Below, one piece after another: positions 42,109 to 52,994 of a DNA stretch of 64,000 bases; positions within the stretch are counted from its first letter, which is position 1; each line of letters starts with the position of its first letter. The position numbers were made by a program, and so were the translations under genes. Origin of the DNA: an uncultured Pseudomonadota bacterium (GTDB taxonomy: Bacteria; Pseudomonadota; Alphaproteobacteria; RF32; CAG-239); the NCBI GenBank assembly GCA_949289935.1, contig CASEQD010000001.1, positions 88,934 through 152,933 on the forward strand. The letters run 5' to 3'. The notes beneath the pieces are model-generated. The model was not told the origin of the DNA and did not search any database. It saw only the letters and a program-made list of their open reading frames with translations.

Positions 42109-43443
42109 GTGCTGGCACTGACTTTTTTCATATCCGTTTTTTCCAGCGTTGTATGGCTGATTTATGCCGCATTATTTATTTCCGACAAGCTACAGGGAAT
42201 TTCCCTGATGAACCTGGGGCTTATCGACGCTTCCGTTTATGCGGCGTTTCTGCTGCTGCCGGCTTTTTTTCTATGGACGATTTTCGGGCATATAAACCAT
42301 TATATTTCTAACAAAAATATTTACGGCAACTTATCATCCCTGACCAGGCAGATGAAAAAAAGCATGGATTATACGGATTTGGTCGCCCGGATTTTGCTGG
42401 AGGCCGAACAAGAAATCAAAGACGGTTTTATGCTGAATAAATTTGACGTTTTCATTGCCGATATGAACGAAGTTTTGTCCGAAATAATCAGACGTTGCAG
42501 CCTTGCTTCTTCCGAGCAAATCGAGAATCTGTGGACAAAGGTGCAAAACGGTGGAAAATGGTCTTTCGGCAAAGTCATCATCGAGGTCTGCCAAAATCAG
42601 CCTGATTTTTCCATGCGAATTATAAACAAGGCAAAAAACGATATTGTCCTTGCCGGCTCTATCCTGGAATTTTCGGCACGTTATCAAAGTCTTATCAGCT
42701 TGCTGGAGCGTCATGACAAAGAACATGTTTTTTTGAACATGGTTGAAACCGGCGTTTTTGGAAAAGTTTTTTCCATTCTGGCGCCGATGGCCGATGAAAT
42801 TAAACGCAGCAAGCAACAGGCAGCCAATCAAAACCAAAATCTGCAAACGTCTTTTTCGGCCGAAAGAATCAACTCCGAAGCGGCAGGAACGGAGAATGTT
42901 ATCCGAAATACGAACATTGAAACAAAAAAGCAGAAAGATGATTTTTCCCGCTTGTCATCCCCAACTTCGTCTCTGTCGTCAAAGTTTCATTTATTCAGAA
43001 AACGCCTGAAAAATCAGAATGAGCAAAACAATATACCGAATACGACTGTTCAGGAATCGGGAAAAGATCCGTTTACGCTGGCTTTGGAAAGGAGTTTCGG
43101 TACTGAGGAAAAACTTTCGGAAAAAGATGAAGAAGCAGATACTTCCAACAATGTTTTTCAAGAAAGAAAGGAACCGACAATTTTGTCTTTTTCCGCCGAT
43201 GAACGGGATGTTCACGACGAAAGGCAGCTGGATATTGAAGATTTTACCGGTCATGTCAACAACATAAACCATAAAGGAAACAATGTCGCTCAATTCAGCG
43301 CAACCCGGAAAACGCTTAATTCCCTGCGGCGGGAGATGAGCGGTTTGCAAGATGTTTCTTCTCAGCAGCAAAAAGAGGAAAAAGATGTGCTCTCGGTTCC
43401 TCCGTTCAGCAACTGGACAGATGAAATTGCCGAAAAGAGATAG
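42109..43443 (+). CDS. Hypothetical membrane protein upstream of yejA
   Basis: 444 residues from GTG 42109, seven bases after a perfect GAGGAGG; the TTG at 42085 has no ribosome site. Two N-terminal TM helices (about 2-22 and 38-58, AAFLLLPAFFLWTIFGHI). Residues 80-250 are helical and fairly conserved-looking (DLVARILLEAEQEIKDGFMLNKFDVFIADMNEVLSEII), while 260-444 are low-complexity, polar and probably disordered. Not recognised; location next to a peptide-transport gene and overlap of 23 bases with yejA suggest co-expression. Confidence 0.65.
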   Translation: MLALTFFISVFSSVVWLIYAALFISDKLQGISLMNLGLIDASVYAAFLLLPAFFLWTIFGHINHYISNKNIYGNLSSLTRQMKKSMDYTDLVARILLEAEQEIKDGFMLNKFDVFIADMNEVLSEIIRRCSLASSEQIENLWTKVQNGGKWSFGKVIIEVCQNQPDFSMRIINKAKNDIVLAGSILEFSARYQSLISLLERHDKEHVFLNMVETGVFGKVFSILAPMADEIKRSKQQAANQNQNLQTSFSAERINSEAAGTENVIRNTNIETKKQKDDFSRLSSPTSSLSSKFHLFRKRLKNQNEQNNIPNTTVQESGKDPFTLALERSFGTEEKLSEKDEEADTSNNVFQERKEPTILSFSADERDVHDERQLDIEDFTGHVNNINHKGNNVAQFSATRKTLNSLRREMSGLQDVSSQQQKEEKDVLSVPPFSNWTDEIAEKR

Positions 43444-45250
43444 TTTGCTTTTTTTATTCCGGATAGCCGTTTTTTGCTGTTTTTTTCCGGCTTTTGCCGA
43501 AGCCGCACAGATTTCCGGGCATCTTTCTCTTTATGGCGAAGCGAAATACCGTGATGGATTTAAGCATTTTGATTATGTTAACCCTCAAGCTCCCAAAGGA
43601 GGAAAAGTTGTTTTTCCGTCCTATGGAAGTTTTGACAATTTTAATCCTTTTATTTTCAAAGGAACGGCAGCAGCCGAGGCTGCGGCTTTGACATTAGATA
43701 CACTCGGTTTTTCTCCTGCAGACGATCCGTCAGTTGTCTATCCGCTGATTGCAAAGAAATTTGAACAACCGACAGACAAAACCTATATCGGTTTTATTTT
43801 AGACGAACGGGCAAAATTCAGCAACGGAACACCGGTCAGCGCTGACGATGTTATCTTCAGCTTTAAAATCCTTACGGAAAAAGGAGCGCCAATTTACAGG
43901 GTTTATTACGGAGACGTCGATTATGTAAAAAAAATAAACAATCATCATGTGCGCTTTTATTTTAAGAAAGGTTCCAACAACAAAGAACTTCCGCTTATTT
44001 TATCACAGCTTTCCGTCTTTTCAAAAAAAGACTGGGAAGGAAAGGATTTTTCCAAACCGTCTCTAACACCTTATGTCGGCAGCGGCCCGTATATTCTGGA
44101 TCGTTTTCAGCCGGGAAAATATGTTGTTTTTAAAAGGAATCCCGATTATTGGGCAAAAGATATTCCGTCCCGCCGCGGCTTTTATAATTTTGATATTGTC
44201 GATTATGAATATTATCAGGATACAACAGTTACGCTTCAGGCGCTGTTTTCCGGAAACATTGATCTGCGGCAGGAATATATTGCCAAAATATGGGCGACGG
44301 GTTATGACAATCGTCAAGTTAAAAGCGGCCAAATCATCAAAGCCGAATTTCCGCATAATAAAACCGCTGTTTTGCAGATGTTCATGTTTAATCTCAGAAA
44401 AGATATTTTCAAGGACAGACGGGTGAGAAAAGCCATCGGTCTGGCTTTTGATTTCGACTGGGCCAATGACAAGCTTTTTTATAATCAATACCGGCGGCTG
44501 ACCAGCTATTTCACCAACAGCGGCATGGAAGCTTCCGGCTTGCCGACAGGGAAAGAGCTGCACATCCTCAAAAAATATCGTTCGCAACTCGACGACGAAA
44601 TCTTTACACAGCCGCCGGAAATCCCGTCTCATCAAACTCCGGTGCAGACAAGGAAAAATCTCAGAGAAGCCGTCCGTCTGCTCCGGGAGGCCGGTTATAC
44701 GTTTAAAGACGGAAAAATGGTTAATATAGAAACCGGAGTTCCTCTTTCTTTTGAAATCATAGACAATTCCGCCAATGGCAAATCTTTTACCCGTGTTATG
44801 CTGCCGTTTATCCATAATCTGAAAAAAATAGGGATAGATGCGACTTTTCGTACGATTGAAGTTAATATTTATAAAAACCGTTTGGATAATTTTGATTTTG
44901 ATGTTGCCATTATGGCTTTTGCCATGAGCCAGATGCCGGGAAACGAACAAAAGGAAATGTGGGGAAGCGCCTCCTCCATGGTTAACGGTTCTTATAACAT
45001 CGCCGGCGTCGCCAATCCGGTTGCGGATGAATTAATCAATGGTTTTGTTACGGCTCAAAACAAAAATGATTATGAGGCCTATGTCCGGGCTTTTGACAGA
45101 CTTATGCTTTATGAAAATTATATTATTCCCCAATGGTATTCACCAACAGATAAAGCCGTTTATGCCAATAAATTTGAACTGCCGCGGACAAAGCTTAAAG
45201 TCGGGTTTCAACCGTTTACCTGGTGGATGAAAAAGGAATACAGGCCATGA
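43421..45250 (+). CDS. yejA: Extracellular solute-binding protein, family 5 (YejA-like)
   Basis: 609 residues from ATG 43421. Signal peptide ([22 protein letters not shown]), then the YejA-style start [45 protein letters not shown] and SBP_bac_5 landmarks: [43 protein letters not shown] and [24 protein letters not shown]. It would capture oligopeptides (microcin-C-type peptides in E. coli) in the periplasm. Start overlaps the upstream membrane protein; its stop overlaps yejB (ATGA). Confidence 0.9.
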   Translation: MKLPKRDSLLFLFRIAVFCCFFPAFAEAAQISGHLSLYGEAKYRDGFKHFDYVNPQAPKGGKVVFPSYGSFDNFNPFIFKGTAAAEAAALTLDTLGFSPADDPSVVYPLIAKKFEQPTDKTYIGFILDERAKFSNGTPVSADDVIFSFKILTEKGAPIYRVYYGDVDYVKKINNHHVRFYFKKGSNNKELPLILSQLSVFSKKDWEGKDFSKPSLTPYVGSGPYILDRFQPGKYVVFKRNPDYWAKDIPSRRGFYNFDIVDYEYYQDTTVTLQALFSGNIDLRQEYIAKIWATGYDNRQVKSGQIIKAEFPHNKTAVLQMFMFNLRKDIFKDRRVRKAIGLAFDFDWANDKLFYNQYRRLTSYFTNSGMEASGLPTGKELHILKKYRSQLDDEIFTQPPEIPSHQTPVQTRKNLREAVRLLREAGYTFKDGKMVNIETGVPLSFEIIDNSANGKSFTRVMLPFIHNLKKIGIDATFRTIEVNIYKNRLDNFDFDVAIMAFAMSQMPGNEQKEMWGSASSMVNGSYNIAGVANPVADELINGFVTAQNKNDYEAYVRAFDRLMLYENYIIPQWYSPTDKAVYANKFELPRTKLKVGFQPFTWWMKKEYRP

Positions 45251-46320
45251 GGAATTATATTTTTAAACGCCTTTTGCTGATTCCGCTTACTCTGCTGGGA
45301 ATTATCTCGGTTAATTTTCTGATTGTTCAAGCTGCACCGGGCGGGCCGGTAGAACAGACTCTGGCGAAATACCGCGGCATGAATGTCGACGGCAAAGGCA
45401 GTCTCGGCGCCGCAGCACAGGCAGATGTTTCCCGTGCTTCGTCAAAATATCAAGGCGCACGCGGCGTGCCGGATGATCTGGTCAAAGAACTTGAAAAACA
45501 GTTTGGTTTTGACAAGCCGTTACACATTCGTTATTTGAAAATGCTGAAAGACTATATTTGCTTTGATTTCGGCAAAAGCTATTATAAAGACAAAACCGTT
45601 TGGGAACTGATTGTCGAACGGATGCCGGTTTCGGTTTCGCTGGGACTGTGGTCAACGCTCATTATTTATCTGATATCCATTCCGCTGGGGATAAAAAAAG
45701 CGGTGCGAGACGGTTCGCCTTTTGATGTGTGGACGTCTTTTATTGTGATTTTGGGCGCGGCCATTCCGGTTTTTCTGTTTGCGGTATTTTTGATTGTCTT
45801 TTTTGCCGGCGGAACATATTTTCAGTGGTTTCCGCTGCGGGGGTTGACGTCTCCGGGCTGGGAAAACCTGAGCATCGGGGGAAAAATAATTGACTATTTG
45901 TGGCATATTACCCTGCCGGTCATTACCATGGTTATCGGTGGTTTTGCCAGTTTAACCATGCTGACGAAAAATTCGTTTCTGGATGAAATAAACAAACCTT
46001 ATGTATTGACGGCCCGCGCCAAAGGACTGAATGAAAACCGCATTTTATACGGGCATGTTTTCCGCAATGCCATGCTGATTGTAATTGCCGGTTTTCCGAA
46101 TATGCTGATTAAAATGTTGTTTACAGGTTCCGTTCTCATTGAGGTTATTTTTTCTCTCAACGGTTTGGGTTTGCTCGGTTATGAAGCAATTATGACGCGG
46201 GATTATCCGGTAATTTTCGGGACGCTTTATATTTTTGCCCTGCTGGGACTGATTCTCAAGCTTCTGAGTGATATTACCTATTCGCTGGTTGATCCCCGGA
46301 TTAATTTTGAGGCAAATTAA
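45247..46320 (+). CDS. yejB: Microcin C/oligopeptide ABC transporter permease YejB-like
   Basis: 357 residues from ATG 45247 sharing ATGA with the yejA stop. BPD_transp_1 permease: N-terminal TM ([30 protein letters not shown]), the YejB-specific long loop before [30 protein letters not shown], at least five more TM helices, and the EAA loop [25 protein letters not shown]. The partner permease yejE and ATPase yejF do not follow; the next gene is on the other strand, sharing four bases with this stop. Confidence 0.92.
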   Translation: MRNYIFKRLLLIPLTLLGIISVNFLIVQAAPGGPVEQTLAKYRGMNVDGKGSLGAAAQADVSRASSKYQGARGVPDDLVKELEKQFGFDKPLHIRYLKMLKDYICFDFGKSYYKDKTVWELIVERMPVSVSLGLWSTLIIYLISIPLGIKKAVRDGSPFDVWTSFIVILGAAIPVFLFAVFLIVFFAGGTYFQWFPLRGLTSPGWENLSIGGKIIDYLWHITLPVITMVIGGFASLTMLTKNSFLDEINKPYVLTARAKGLNENRILYGHVFRNAMLIVIAGFPNMLIKMLFTGSVLIEVIFSLNGLGLLGYEAIMTRDYPVIFGTLYIFALLGLILKLLSDITYSLVDPRINFEAN

Positions 46321-47051
46321 GCCCGCTCGCGGTTGTTGCTTTTTTGTTCAAGCAACCGTTGGATTTCTCCATCATCCAATTGTTTTCGGCGAGGCGGCGT
46401 TATTTGCGCCAAAAGTTCAGGATGCATATTCAACATTGTCAGTTTTTGCTGTTCCAAAGCCTGTTGGATAAGCTGCTGCTGCACTTTTAACAATTCCATA
46501 ATTTGCGGATTTATGGTATTTAAGGCCATATTATCAGCCAGCCCGAGCTGCATTAAATCATTCCGGAAAAGACGATGTTGCTGTGATAAAGCTTCCTGTT
46601 CCTGATGTTTTCTTCTGACATCGCGGAAAATGGCAAAAGTATCCATCCCTTCAAGCTGGTAAAAACGTTCATTATAAATGCGTTCCCGCGAAAAAGCCCG
46701 CAGCATATTTTCAGGGTCAAGCGTATTTTCGGTAAAATGAATATGGTTACCGTCGTAAACAGCAATATTGTCGCGAAAAAATTCATATGAATGTTTTTTC
46801 TGGCGATGCTTGTCAATCCCGGCATAACTGTAAGCGATATTAACCAGGCTCTTGGTAAAACCTTCTCGTGCCAAAATCGGCAAATTCATTTCTGACGCCT
46901 GCGTTTCATAAGCTGCCTGAAGAATTGAAAACTGCCGCAACTTTACCAGCTCCCAAAATTGTTCTTCTTTAAACGGCACATTGGAAGAAATGCCGTCCAA
47001 ACCGGCTTTTTCGACCATAAACATCATTTTATCATGCAATCTGGGATTCAT
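46317..47051 (-). CDS. Hypothetical protein, convergent to yejB
   Basis: 244 residues from ATG 47051. Not recognised. Mostly helical; the C-terminal third is Gln-rich ([17 protein letters not shown]). A segment [22 protein letters not shown] lies mid-protein. No signal peptide or TM. Its stop region overlaps the yejB stop by four bases. Confidence 0.55.
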   Translation of the reverse strand: MNPRLHDKMMFMVEKAGLDGISSNVPFKEEQFWELVKLRQFSILQAAYETQASEMNLPILAREGFTKSLVNIAYSYAGIDKHRQKKHSYEFFRDNIAVYDGNHIHFTENTLDPENMLRAFSRERIYNERFYQLEGMDTFAIFRDVRRKHQEQEALSQQHRLFRNDLMQLGLADNMALNTINPQIMELLKVQQQLIQQALEQQKLTMLNMHPELLAQITPPRRKQLDDGEIQRLLEQKSNNRERA

Positions 47052-47117
47052 TTTTCACCGCCATTTGTCAAATATGGCTGTAATATAGCATATTTTCAGC
47101 TTAATTTCTACAATTTT

Positions 47118-47594
47118 TTAAAATTTGTATTTTTCAATCAGCGGTTTGAAGTATTTTATGACCTGTTGGTAAACGTTTTTTTTAAAATCAACAACATTAT
47201 CGGCGGCCGTTTCAATATCCGTCCAGCGCCAGCTTTTAAATTCCGGTTCTCCGGTTTGCAGATTGATTTCCTTATCATTTCCCGTCAGTAAGAACAGACT
47301 CCAATATTGCTCCTGGCCGTCATTAAAAATTCCGCGCGAGGCATTGCTTTTTTTTATTTCGGGAGGAAAATCATATGTCAAAGGCTGCGGCAGAGAGGCA
47401 ACATATTTTACCGATATCAGGGATGTTTCTTCCCGAAGCTCCCGGACAGCCGCTTCAACTGCCGTTTCTCCCTTATCTATTCCTCCCTGGGGAAACTGCC
47501 AGGCATTTTTAAAATTTCCAACCCGTTCGCAAAGCAAAACTTTTCGTTCGCGGTTAAACACAACTATGCCGGCATTTTTACGGTAATGTTTCAT
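47118..47594 (-). CDS. rppH: RNA pyrophosphohydrolase (NUDIX)
   Basis: 158 residues. Starts YRKNAGIVVFNRERKVLLCERV and contains the Nudix box GGIDKGETAVEAAVRELREETSL, with WQFPQGGI upstream, the RppH signature. It removes pyrophosphate from 5'-triphosphorylated RNAs to start decay. First cistron downstream neighbour of the polysaccharide-deacetylase-like gene, 9 bases apart. Confidence 0.93.
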   Translation of the reverse strand: MKHYRKNAGIVVFNRERKVLLCERVGNFKNAWQFPQGGIDKGETAVEAAVRELREETSLISVKYVASLPQPLTYDFPPEIKKSNASRGIFNDGQEQYWSLFLLTGNDKEINLQTGEPEFKSWRWTDIETAADNVVDFKKNVYQQVIKYFKPLIEKYKF

Positions 47595-47603
47595 GTTTTT
47601 ATG

Positions 47604-48797
47604 TTAATTCTCCACAACGACTTCGGACAAAGGAATCAGCGCAAACGGTTTTTCAATGGCGGTGATGTTTTTTTCTTTCATTTCTTCATAAGTATATTGC
47701 GGAGAAAACGAATTAACCCACCGATGCAGCTCTTGCAAAACAACCGGTTTCGGCTCGACAGCCACCAGAACAAAACCTTTGTTTTGTGCGACCAGCTCCG
47801 CCTGCATAAAATTGCGGCGAATGTTTTCAACCGTATAATCATGATCAATAACAATATCTGCTTTTTGCCGCGGAAGCCCTTTTATTGATATGCCGTCAAC
47901 ACCGCTTTCACCGGTGGCATCTATAAATAAAAGCCCCATATTCAACACCTCGGCAAACAGCTCTTTCAGCCGCTCAATATTGCTTTCATCGGCAACGCCT
48001 TTGTTTATAACCACGCCGCCGATTGCCGCCGGAGACGATACCGTCCGTTTCAGTCTGATTTTGTTTTCATCCTGATCCGCCGTAATGCTCATAGCCAGAG
48101 GCCCACTATCCGAACGAAGAAAATCTTTTGACGACAAATATAAATCGACATAAGTTTCATGTCCGTTTTTTCTGGCTTCGGTTATGAGCTCATCATTCTC
48201 AAGCCCGTAAGGAGAGAAAGAAAGCGAAACTTCGGCGGGAAATTTGGTTATGACAGCACGGGTCGTCCGCCGGTCCATGCCTAAATTTTTGACAACGACG
48301 GCCACTCTCGAAAAATTCGGCTGGACGGAGACGCTTTCCGCGGCATATTCTATCCAGGGCTTTCGTCCGTCTTCGGAAATTGCCGGGATTTTCAAACCAT
48401 TTTCATCCCGGAGCAAAGAAGAATCCGCCTCAATAATTTTCAAAGGACGAACAGCAGCCACGTCATCTATCTTACTCAGGTTCGGTGTATTATTAACCAG
48501 TTCGCGCAGTTTGATTTCTTCTTCAGAAAGGCCGTCATAGTTCCGCCGCCGCGGTGTTTCTTTTTTATCTTCTTTACGTTCGGCTTTTTCCATTTTTTTT
48601 GATTTTGTTTTATCCGGCAGCGTAATGATGTATTTTGGCGACTTGTTATCCGTATCAAACAACAATTTGTCAACTTTGCTATCGTAACGGGGTTTTGTGC
48701 TTTTATCCGCGACATAAAAAACCAATCCTGCCATTACCAGCAAAACCGATAATATTACGACTGCCGCCTTAAGTTTTTGTTTTGCTCCCGTATTCAA
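47604..48797 (-). CDS. Divergent polysaccharide deacetylase family protein (YibQ/DUF610)
   Basis: 397 residues. N-terminal TM (AAVVILSVLLVMAGLVFYVA), a charged linker (KKMEKAERKEDKKETPRRR), then the domain starting at RVAVVVKNLGMDRRTTRAVITKFPAEVSLSFSPYG and containing GLLFIDATGESG and ADIVIDHDYTVENIRRNF. It is the usual third partner of ctpA and envC. The family has a polysaccharide-deacetylase fold but its activity is unproven. Confidence 0.85.
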   Translation of the reverse strand: MNTGAKQKLKAAVVILSVLLVMAGLVFYVADKSTKPRYDSKVDKLLFDTDNKSPKYIITLPDKTKSKKMEKAERKEDKKETPRRRNYDGLSEEEIKLRELVNNTPNLSKIDDVAAVRPLKIIEADSSLLRDENGLKIPAISEDGRKPWIEYAAESVSVQPNFSRVAVVVKNLGMDRRTTRAVITKFPAEVSLSFSPYGLENDELITEARKNGHETYVDLYLSSKDFLRSDSGPLAMSITADQDENKIRLKRTVSSPAAIGGVVINKGVADESNIERLKELFAEVLNMGLLFIDATGESGVDGISIKGLPRQKADIVIDHDYTVENIRRNFMQAELVAQNKGFVLVAVEPKPVVLQELHRWVNSFSPQYTYEEMKEKNITAIEKPFALIPLSEVVVEN

Positions 48798-48809
48798 CCG
48801 ATATCTTCC

Positions 48810-50129
48810 TTATTTTTGATTTTTACCTTGTTCGTAAATCCCCATGGCGCGCACCAAATCTATTGCCCGTGCCAGCTGGTAGTCTTTGGATAGCTCTTCT
48901 TTTTCGGCTTTGGCTTTTTTCTGCTTTTCTGCATCGGTTTTTTCTTCGGTTTCGTTTTTCAGTGCATTGTTATATTCGCCTTCGCTTAATTCAAACGGGC
49001 TTTCGATTTCTTCAACTTTTGCCGGTTTTACAGCAACATCCGGCTCAATTCCCTTTACCTGGATGGAACGTCCCGAAGGGGTATAATAACGAGCGGTCGT
49101 CAAACGCATGGCTCCGTGTTTTCCCAACGGAATAACCGTTTGCACAGAACCTTTACCAAAAGTCTTTTCTCCAAGGATAATTGCCCGTTTGTGATCCTGA
49201 AGCGCTCCAGCAACAATTTCCGAAGCCGAAGCCGAACCATCATTTACAATGACGACTATCGGCAGGCCTTCTGCGATGTCTCCTTTTTCGGCATTGTATT
49301 TTACGGTATCTTCTTCATTGCGGGAACGGGTGGATACAATTTCTCCCTGATCAAGAAACAGATCGGATACGCTGACCGCCTGATCGAGCAAACCTCCGGG
49401 ATTGTTGCGGATATCCAAAACAATACCTTTCAGTTTCCCCTTTAATTTCTTTTTGGCATCCTTAACTGCCTTTTCAACCATTTTGTCCGTATCGTCACTG
49501 AATGAAGTTATCCTGACGTAGACAACATCTTCGCTTTTGATGTTGCTTTTTACGGTTTGGATTTTGATTTCTTCACGTTTGATTGTTACGTCAAAGGGCT
49601 TTTGATTAAAGCGGCGGATAGTCAGTTTTACTTTTGAGCCGATTTTGCCGCGCATTTTGTCAACCGCGTCATTAAGGCTCATCCCGACAACGGATTCCCC
49701 GTCTATATTTACGATATAATCCCCCGGCTTCAACCCCGCTTTAAACGCCGGCGTATCGTCCAGAGGAGAAACAATTTTGACAACGCCGCTTTCCATGGTT
49801 ACTTCTATGCCCAGTCCTCCGAATTTTCCTTTGGTCTGCTCGCTCATATATTTGAAATCTTTTCCGTCCATATAACTGGAATGAGGATCAAGAGAAATTA
49901 ACATACCGTTAATCGCCGACTGAATCAGCTGTTCATCGGATACTTCGTCCACATAGGATGTTTTTGCCCGCTCCAAAACTTCTCCAAAAAGGTTCAGCAG
50001 CTCATATGTCTCCTCCGGAGAAGTTTCCACCGGTTTTTTATCGGTTTTGGCAGCTTGAGCAACGACCGGCGCCGTCGTCAACATAACCAATAACGAAAAA
50101 CAAGCTGATATTTTCTTTAACATTTTCAT
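48810..50129 (-). CDS. ctpA: Carboxyl-terminal processing protease (S41)
   Basis: 439 residues. Signal peptide (FSLLVMLTTAPVVAQAA), helical YVDEVSDEQLIQSAINGMLISLDPHSSYM, PDZ domain GGLGIEVTMESGVVKIVSPLDDTPAFKAGLKPGDYIV and catalytic region VNDGSASASEIVAGALQDHKRAIILGEKTFGKGSVQ with Ser and Lys. It trims periplasmic proteins involved in cell-wall growth. Six bases separate it from envC. Confidence 0.95.
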   Translation of the reverse strand: MKMLKKISACFSLLVMLTTAPVVAQAAKTDKKPVETSPEETYELLNLFGEVLERAKTSYVDEVSDEQLIQSAINGMLISLDPHSSYMDGKDFKYMSEQTKGKFGGLGIEVTMESGVVKIVSPLDDTPAFKAGLKPGDYIVNIDGESVVGMSLNDAVDKMRGKIGSKVKLTIRRFNQKPFDVTIKREEIKIQTVKSNIKSEDVVYVRITSFSDDTDKMVEKAVKDAKKKLKGKLKGIVLDIRNNPGGLLDQAVSVSDLFLDQGEIVSTRSRNEEDTVKYNAEKGDIAEGLPIVVIVNDGSASASEIVAGALQDHKRAIILGEKTFGKGSVQTVIPLGKHGAMRLTTARYYTPSGRSIQVKGIEPDVAVKPAKVEEIESPFELSEGEYNNALKNETEEKTDAEKQKKAKAEKEELSKDYQLARAIDLVRAMGIYEQGKNQK

Positions 50130-50135
50130 TCCTCT

Positions 50136-51371
50136 TTAACTTTGAATCCAGGTTAGCGGATTAACCGGATGGTTGTCTTTGCGGATTTCGATATAAAGCC
50201 GGGCATTTTCATCATCAGGCATCTGTCCGACCGGCTCTCCGGCCAACAGAAGCTGTCCGAGTTCTATATCTATTGTATCCAGTCCGGCCAAAAGGCTTAA
50301 ATATCCTTTACCGTGGTCTATAATAATCAGATTGCCGTAACCCCGGAACGGTCCGGCAAAAATAACCGTTCCGTCAAACGGTGAAACGACTTGCGCCAGG
50401 CTGCGCGCCTGCACGATAATTCCCTTGGAACTGACGCCTTTTGCGGTTTCTTCGCCATAACGCGTTATCACCTTTCCTCTCACCGGCATGGGCAAACGTC
50501 CTTTGGCCTTGATAAAATCAGTTCCCTGTTCCTTTATATCCTCCGCTTTTATTTTAATCAAGCCGTCTTGCCGACTTTCCTCCTGTTTTTTACGGCGGAG
50601 TTCTTCCCGGCGCCGGGCTTCTTCTTTTTCCCGACGTTCTTTTTCCTGTTTCTCTTTTTCCAGTTTTTTCAGCAAATCTTTCAGATCCTGCGCCTGAGAT
50701 GCCAGTTTATCAACCCGTTTTCTGGCTTCTTCCGTTTGAAGTTTTATACTGCTGCCCAATCTGGTTTTTTTCTGCATCAATTCTTTTAACCGGGTATGTT
50801 CTTTTTCGAGATTTTTTTTCTGAATTGAAATTTTATTTACCTGCGCTTCAATCTTTTTTTTCTGTGCATTTATTTGCTCCAGTTTTTTGCGAATCCGACG
50901 GGCATTTTGCTCTAAATGAGGAACAGTTTCCCGCAGAAGCATGGCGCTACGGATGATTTCGACCGGCGTCAGCGGCTGGACAAACAAGGATTCCGTCGGT
51001 TTCAGAGCCAAATTCTGCAAAGCGGAAAGCGTGCGAATCAGGTTATCGTCTTCAATGGCAAAATTATTTTGCACGGCATCCAATTCTTCTTTGAGTTTTT
51101 TCAACCCGTTTTCCATTCTGGAAATTTTATCTTCATTATTCTGGATTTGTTTGGCCGAACGCACCATCTGCTTTCTTAAATTCCGCAGTTCTTCGTCTAT
51201 TTTATCAGCCTGACGCTGCAATCGTTCTCTTTCCGCGGCCTGTCTGGCTACCTGAGCCTCCACTTTTTTCAGTTCCGAATGAGAAACTTCAACGGCAAAC
51301 GGCTCTTTTGCCGGGAAAAATAATATTCCCAGCAAAAGAAAAAATAAGCCGGCTGCCGATTTCAATTTCAT
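50136..51371 (-). CDS. envC: Murein hydrolase activator EnvC-like (coiled coil plus degenerate LytM)
   Basis: 411 residues. Signal-like N-terminus (AAGLFFLLLGILFFPA), long coiled coil to about residue 280, then a LytM/M23 domain (LPMPVRGKVITRYGE to NPLTWIQS). Metal-site residues of active M23 peptidases are missing: the first His/Asp region reads SSKGIIVQA, and the usual HFEIR reads LYIEIR. That matches EnvC, which activates amidases at the septum instead of cutting peptidoglycan itself. Confidence 0.88.
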   Translation of the reverse strand: MKLKSAAGLFFLLLGILFFPAKEPFAVEVSHSELKKVEAQVARQAAERERLQRQADKIDEELRNLRKQMVRSAKQIQNNEDKISRMENGLKKLKEELDAVQNNFAIEDDNLIRTLSALQNLALKPTESLFVQPLTPVEIIRSAMLLRETVPHLEQNARRIRKKLEQINAQKKKIEAQVNKISIQKKNLEKEHTRLKELMQKKTRLGSSIKLQTEEARKRVDKLASQAQDLKDLLKKLEKEKQEKERREKEEARRREELRRKKQEESRQDGLIKIKAEDIKEQGTDFIKAKGRLPMPVRGKVITRYGEETAKGVSSKGIIVQARSLAQVVSPFDGTVIFAGPFRGYGNLIIIDHGKGYLSLLAGLDTIDIELGQLLLAGEPVGQMPDDENARLYIEIRKDNHPVNPLTWIQS

Positions 51372-51375
51372 GTTT

Positions 51376-52908
51376 TTACTTAATCAACAAAGATTTTCCA
51401 GTCATTTCTTCCGGCTGTGCAATGCCCAACAAATCAAGCAGCGTCGGAGAAACATCCGCTAATTTTCCGTCACGCAGGCCTTTTATCTGAGGCCGGGCAT
51501 TAAACAACACGGCACGGACTTTTCCGACAGTATGCGCCGTATAAGGCGCGCCGGTTGTTTCATCAACCATTTTTTCGACATTGCCATGATCAGCCGTGAT
51601 AAACAGTACGCCACCGGCTTTCTTTATGGCAGAGGCAACGCGTCCGACACATTCGTCCACCGCAGCCACGGCTTTCAACGCCGCATCCATAATGCCGGTG
51701 TGTCCCACCATATCGCCATTGGCAAAATTGCAGATAATCACGTCAAAACGTTGATTTTCAATAGCATCTACCAGTTTATCCGTTACTTCATATACGGACA
51801 TTTCCGGCTTCAAATCGTAAGTTGCCACCTTCGGACTGGGAACAAGTATGCGTTCTTCGCCTTTGAATTCCCGCTCTTCTCCGCCATTAAAGAAAAATGT
51901 TACATGTGCATATTTTTCGGTTTCGGCAATACGAAGCTGAGTCAGTCCGTGTTCAGCCACCACTTCACCAAAAATGTTGTTTAAAGCCTCCGGTTCGAAA
52001 ATTGTTTTCATAAACCGGCGGTGGTCGGCCGAATATTCCGTCATGCCGACACATTCGGAGAAGAGAATCGTTTTTTTGCGACTAAAACCGTTGAAGTCTT
52101 TATCTCCCAAGGCATATAAAATTTCACGGGCACGGTCAGCGCGGAAATTACACATCAATACGACGTCTCCGTCCTCCGCTCCGCCATAATCTCCAACTAT
52201 GCAGGGAACCACAAACTCGTCATTGACACCGTTTTTATAAGAAGTTTCAATCGCCGACACGGCCGAATCTGCATGCCCGCCTTCTCCGGAAACAATTGCA
52301 TTATAAGCAGCTTCTACTCTGTCCCAGCGCTTATCCCTATCCATAGCATAGAATCGCCCGGACACCGTTGCTATATTCACGTTTTTCAAAGAAGCCGTGT
52401 TTTTTTCAAACGCCGCAACATAGCCTGCAGCCGATGCCGGCGGCGTATCACGGCCGTCAAGAAAAGCATGAACTTTTACGGGAATGCCGTTTTCTGCCAA
52501 AACCGCACAAACCGCCTCAATATGTTTTTGAGAAGAATGAACACCGCCCGGAGACATCAATCCCATCACATGGCAGCTTTTGCCGTTTTTTTTCAAAACA
52601 TCAATCAATTCCGTCAAAACCGGATTTTTTTTAATCGAACCGTCTTTTATTGCCTGGTCAATCCGCGGAAGTTCCTGCATGACAACACGTCCCGCACCGA
52701 GATTCATATGCCCGACTTCGGAATTTCCCATCTGTCCCTCAGGCAGTCCGACCGCCAGCCCCGATGTCTCTACAAAACATGTCGGACATTCACTGACAAG
52801 TTTATGCCAGTTGGGCGTATGTCCTTGTTCAATGGCATTGTCTTCGGTAATTTTTTCACGATAGCCCCAGCCGTCAAGCACCAAAAGCATTACAGGTTTT
52901 TGCGTCAT
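51376..52908 (-). CDS. gpmI: 2,3-bisphosphoglycerate-independent phosphoglycerate mutase
   Basis: 510 residues from ATG 52908 (AGGAC upstream); the longer frame adds an unlikely basic extension. VMLLVLDGWGYRE, GNSEVGHMNLGAGRVV (catalytic Ser), HAFLDGRDTPP, YAMDRDKRWDR and the C-terminal VLFITADHGNVEKM metal site are all present. It interconverts 3- and 2-phosphoglycerate using two Mn ions. Confidence 0.97.
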   Translation of the reverse strand: MTQKPVMLLVLDGWGYREKITEDNAIEQGHTPNWHKLVSECPTCFVETSGLAVGLPEGQMGNSEVGHMNLGAGRVVMQELPRIDQAIKDGSIKKNPVLTELIDVLKKNGKSCHVMGLMSPGGVHSSQKHIEAVCAVLAENGIPVKVHAFLDGRDTPPASAAGYVAAFEKNTASLKNVNIATVSGRFYAMDRDKRWDRVEAAYNAIVSGEGGHADSAVSAIETSYKNGVNDEFVVPCIVGDYGGAEDGDVVLMCNFRADRAREILYALGDKDFNGFSRKKTILFSECVGMTEYSADHRRFMKTIFEPEALNNIFGEVVAEHGLTQLRIAETEKYAHVTFFFNGGEEREFKGEERILVPSPKVATYDLKPEMSVYEVTDKLVDAIENQRFDVIICNFANGDMVGHTGIMDAALKAVAAVDECVGRVASAIKKAGGVLFITADHGNVEKMVDETTGAPYTAHTVGKVRAVLFNARPQIKGLRDGKLADVSPTLLDLLGIAQPEEMTGKSLLIK

Positions 52909-52994
52909 TTCTTTTGTCCTTTTAATTCCATTAAATTTGCTGGTTCGTATTATATATAATAATTTCAAACATAAAAGCCTTATTTTGATTTTAT

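Noticed and set aside
44063..44950. 295-codon minus-strand open frame
   Set aside because: Antisense to yejA, which has full family motifs; no recognisable domain in the shadow.
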